DNA of 64,000 bases, taken from assembly GCF_933775445.1 (NCBI RefSeq), contig NW_026089507.1, positions 248,001 through 312,000 of the forward strand, given 5' to 3'. The notes under the pieces are model-generated. The model searched no databases. It was not told the DNA's origin and worked only from the letters and a program-made list of their open reading frames with translations. Numbering within the stretch: the stretch's first letter is position 1; each line of letters begins with the position of its first letter. The position numbers were made by a program, and so were the translations under genes. Positions 63,101-64,000 of this stretch are shown here, piece by piece. Source of the DNA: Argentina anserina (taxonomy: Eukaryota; Streptophyta; Magnoliopsida; Rosales; Rosaceae).

Positions 63101-64000
63101 ATTTGAGAGTTTTGCAAGTGTGGGAGTGTGTTTCTTTCAAACTGAGTATCTTTATATCGTTTGCGTATCTTTACTATTCCAATTCTGTATCTTTACATCG
63201 TTTGCGTATCTTTACTATTCCAATTGTGTATCTTTTCATTTCTCATTTGAGTATCTTTTTGTAAGGCTTTCTGATGCGAATTTCTATTGAATTTGAGAGT
63301 TTTGCAAGTGTGGGAGTGTGTTTCTTTCAAACTGAGTATGTTTACATCGTGTGCGTATCTTTACTATTCCAATTGTGTAACTTTACATCGTTTGCGTATC
63401 TTTACTATTCCAATTGTGTATCTTTTCATTTCTCGTTTGAGTATCTTTCTGTAAGGCTTCTGATGCGAGTTTCTATTGTATTTGAGTGTTTTGCAAGTGT
63501 GGGAGTGTGTTTCTTTCAAACTGAGTATCTTTACATCCATTGCGTATCTTTACTATTCCAATTGTGTATCTTTTCATTTCTCGTTTGAGTATCTTTCTGT
63601 AAGGCGTTCTGATGCGAGTTTCTATTGTATTTGAGAGTTTTGCAAGTGTGGGAGTGTGTTTCTTTCAAACTGAGTATCTTTACATCGTTTGCGTATCAAA
63701 ACTATTCCAATTGTGTATCTTTACATCGTTTGCGTATCTTTACTATTCCAATTGTGTATCTTTTCATTTCTCGTTTGAGTATCTTTCTGTAAGGCTTCTG
63801 ACGCGAGTTTATATTGTATTTGAGAGTTTTGCAAGTGTGGGAGTGTGTTTCTTTCAAACTGAGTATCTTTACATCGTTTGCGTATCAAAACTATTCCAAT
63901 TGTGTATCTTTACATCGTTTGCGTATCTTTACTATTCCAATTGTGTATCTTTTCATTTCTCGTTTGAGTATCTTTCTGTATGGCTTCTGATGCGAGTTTC
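54190..64000 (+). repeat. 1580-bp higher-order repeat, five copies plus a partial sixth
   Basis: Copy starts taken from the CTTTTTGTAAGG/GCGAATTTC marker monomer are at 54429, 56009, 58345, 59925, 61694 and 63274. The spacings are 1580, 2336, 1580, 1769 and 1580 bp. The long spacings equal 1580 plus 756 (four 189-bp monomers) and 1580 plus 189 (one monomer). The basic unit fits nine monomers: three of 148, four of 189 and two of 190 bp. Shared markers are CGTATCAAAACTATT, GACGCGAG, TTTACCTCG, TATCTTCACATCG, TACATCCATTGCG and GTGTATTTCTTTC. The left limit (about 54160-54190) is approximate. Confidence 0.88.

Larger units (their letters stand above)
33296..64000 (+). repeat. 189-bp satellite array, fourth block (30.7 kb, continues past the window)
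   Basis: Unbroken head-to-tail monomers of 148, 189, 190, 193 and about 230 bp. The sequence drifts rightward: from about 51 kb, variants such as TTTGAGTGTTTTGC, TACATCCATTGCG, CCAATTCTGTATC, TTTACCTCGTTTG, GACGCGAG and CGTATCAAAACTATT become common. 190-bp monomers follow one another at 51710, 51900 and 52090. Four local higher-order repeat systems are listed separately. No gene, RNA gene or further mobile element interrupts it. Confidence 0.97.

Noticed and set aside
3237..64000. CRISPR-like regularly spaced repeats
   Set aside because: The repeats are contiguous 189-bp monomers without unique spacers, far too long for CRISPR repeats, and the context is a eukaryotic retrotransposon.
3237..64000. 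CENP-B box or telomere-like repeats in the array
   Set aside because: No sequence resembling the mammalian CENP-B box or plant TTTAGGG runs was seen; a centromeric role is inferred only from array structure.

Overview
The window looks like plant nuclear DNA, most likely pericentromeric or centromeric heterochromatin of an angiosperm. About 58 kb is one AT-rich tandem satellite, interrupted only by LTR-retrotransposon sequence. I could support no protein-coding gene, tRNA, rRNA, CRISPR array or bacterial operon. The species and chromosome cannot be read from the sequence.

Layout: 1-1200 is the non-coding 3' end of the internal region of an LTR retrotransposon in + orientation, ending in a polypurine-tract-like AAGTGTGGGG motif. 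1201-3236 is its 3' LTR (TGATAG...CTATCA), followed by GTATC, the expected target-site duplication. 3237-10419 is satellite. 10420-12452 is a related solo LTR on the minus strand, flanked by GTATC on both sides. 12453-29928 is satellite. 29929-30232 is a 304-bp internally shortened LTR relative on the minus strand, flanked by CAACC. 30233-32991 is satellite. 32992-33295 is a second, apparently identical 304-bp copy with the same CAACC flanks. 33296-64000 is satellite, running off the window.

The satellite monomer is 189 bp, with a 190-bp version carrying one extra base in the GGCTTCTG segment. It contains a 41-bp sub-repeat, normally twice. Losing one sub-repeat gives 148-bp monomers and gaining one gives about 230 bp. 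The sub-repeat is itself two halves of 19 and 22 bp, and the motif GTATCTTT occurs six times per monomer. Every monomer I followed has the same orientation, and the + strand is strongly T-rich (89 T to 35 A in the monomer I counted).

On top of the monomers sits a patchwork of local higher-order repeats, each confined to its own segment: 1559 bp (4.9-8.0 kb), 1472 bp (17.35-23.36 kb), about 3.1 kb carrying the short LTR (27.45-33.6 kb), 4150 bp with an inner 1623-bp period (33.5-41.3 kb), 2717 bp (42.8-49.0 kb), 1621 bp (48.5-50.8 kb) and 1580 bp (54.2-64.0 kb). This is what repeated unequal exchange or replication slippage would leave.

The most informative signals are these: the satellite carried an inserted LTR along when it duplicated; the solo LTR sits in an older relative of the 1472-bp repeat whose empty site is visible four times; both 2-kb LTRs sit at the same base of the monomer; and the two LTR promoters face each other across the 7.2-kb satellite block. 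Long open frames across the array are artefacts of a monomer length divisible by three.
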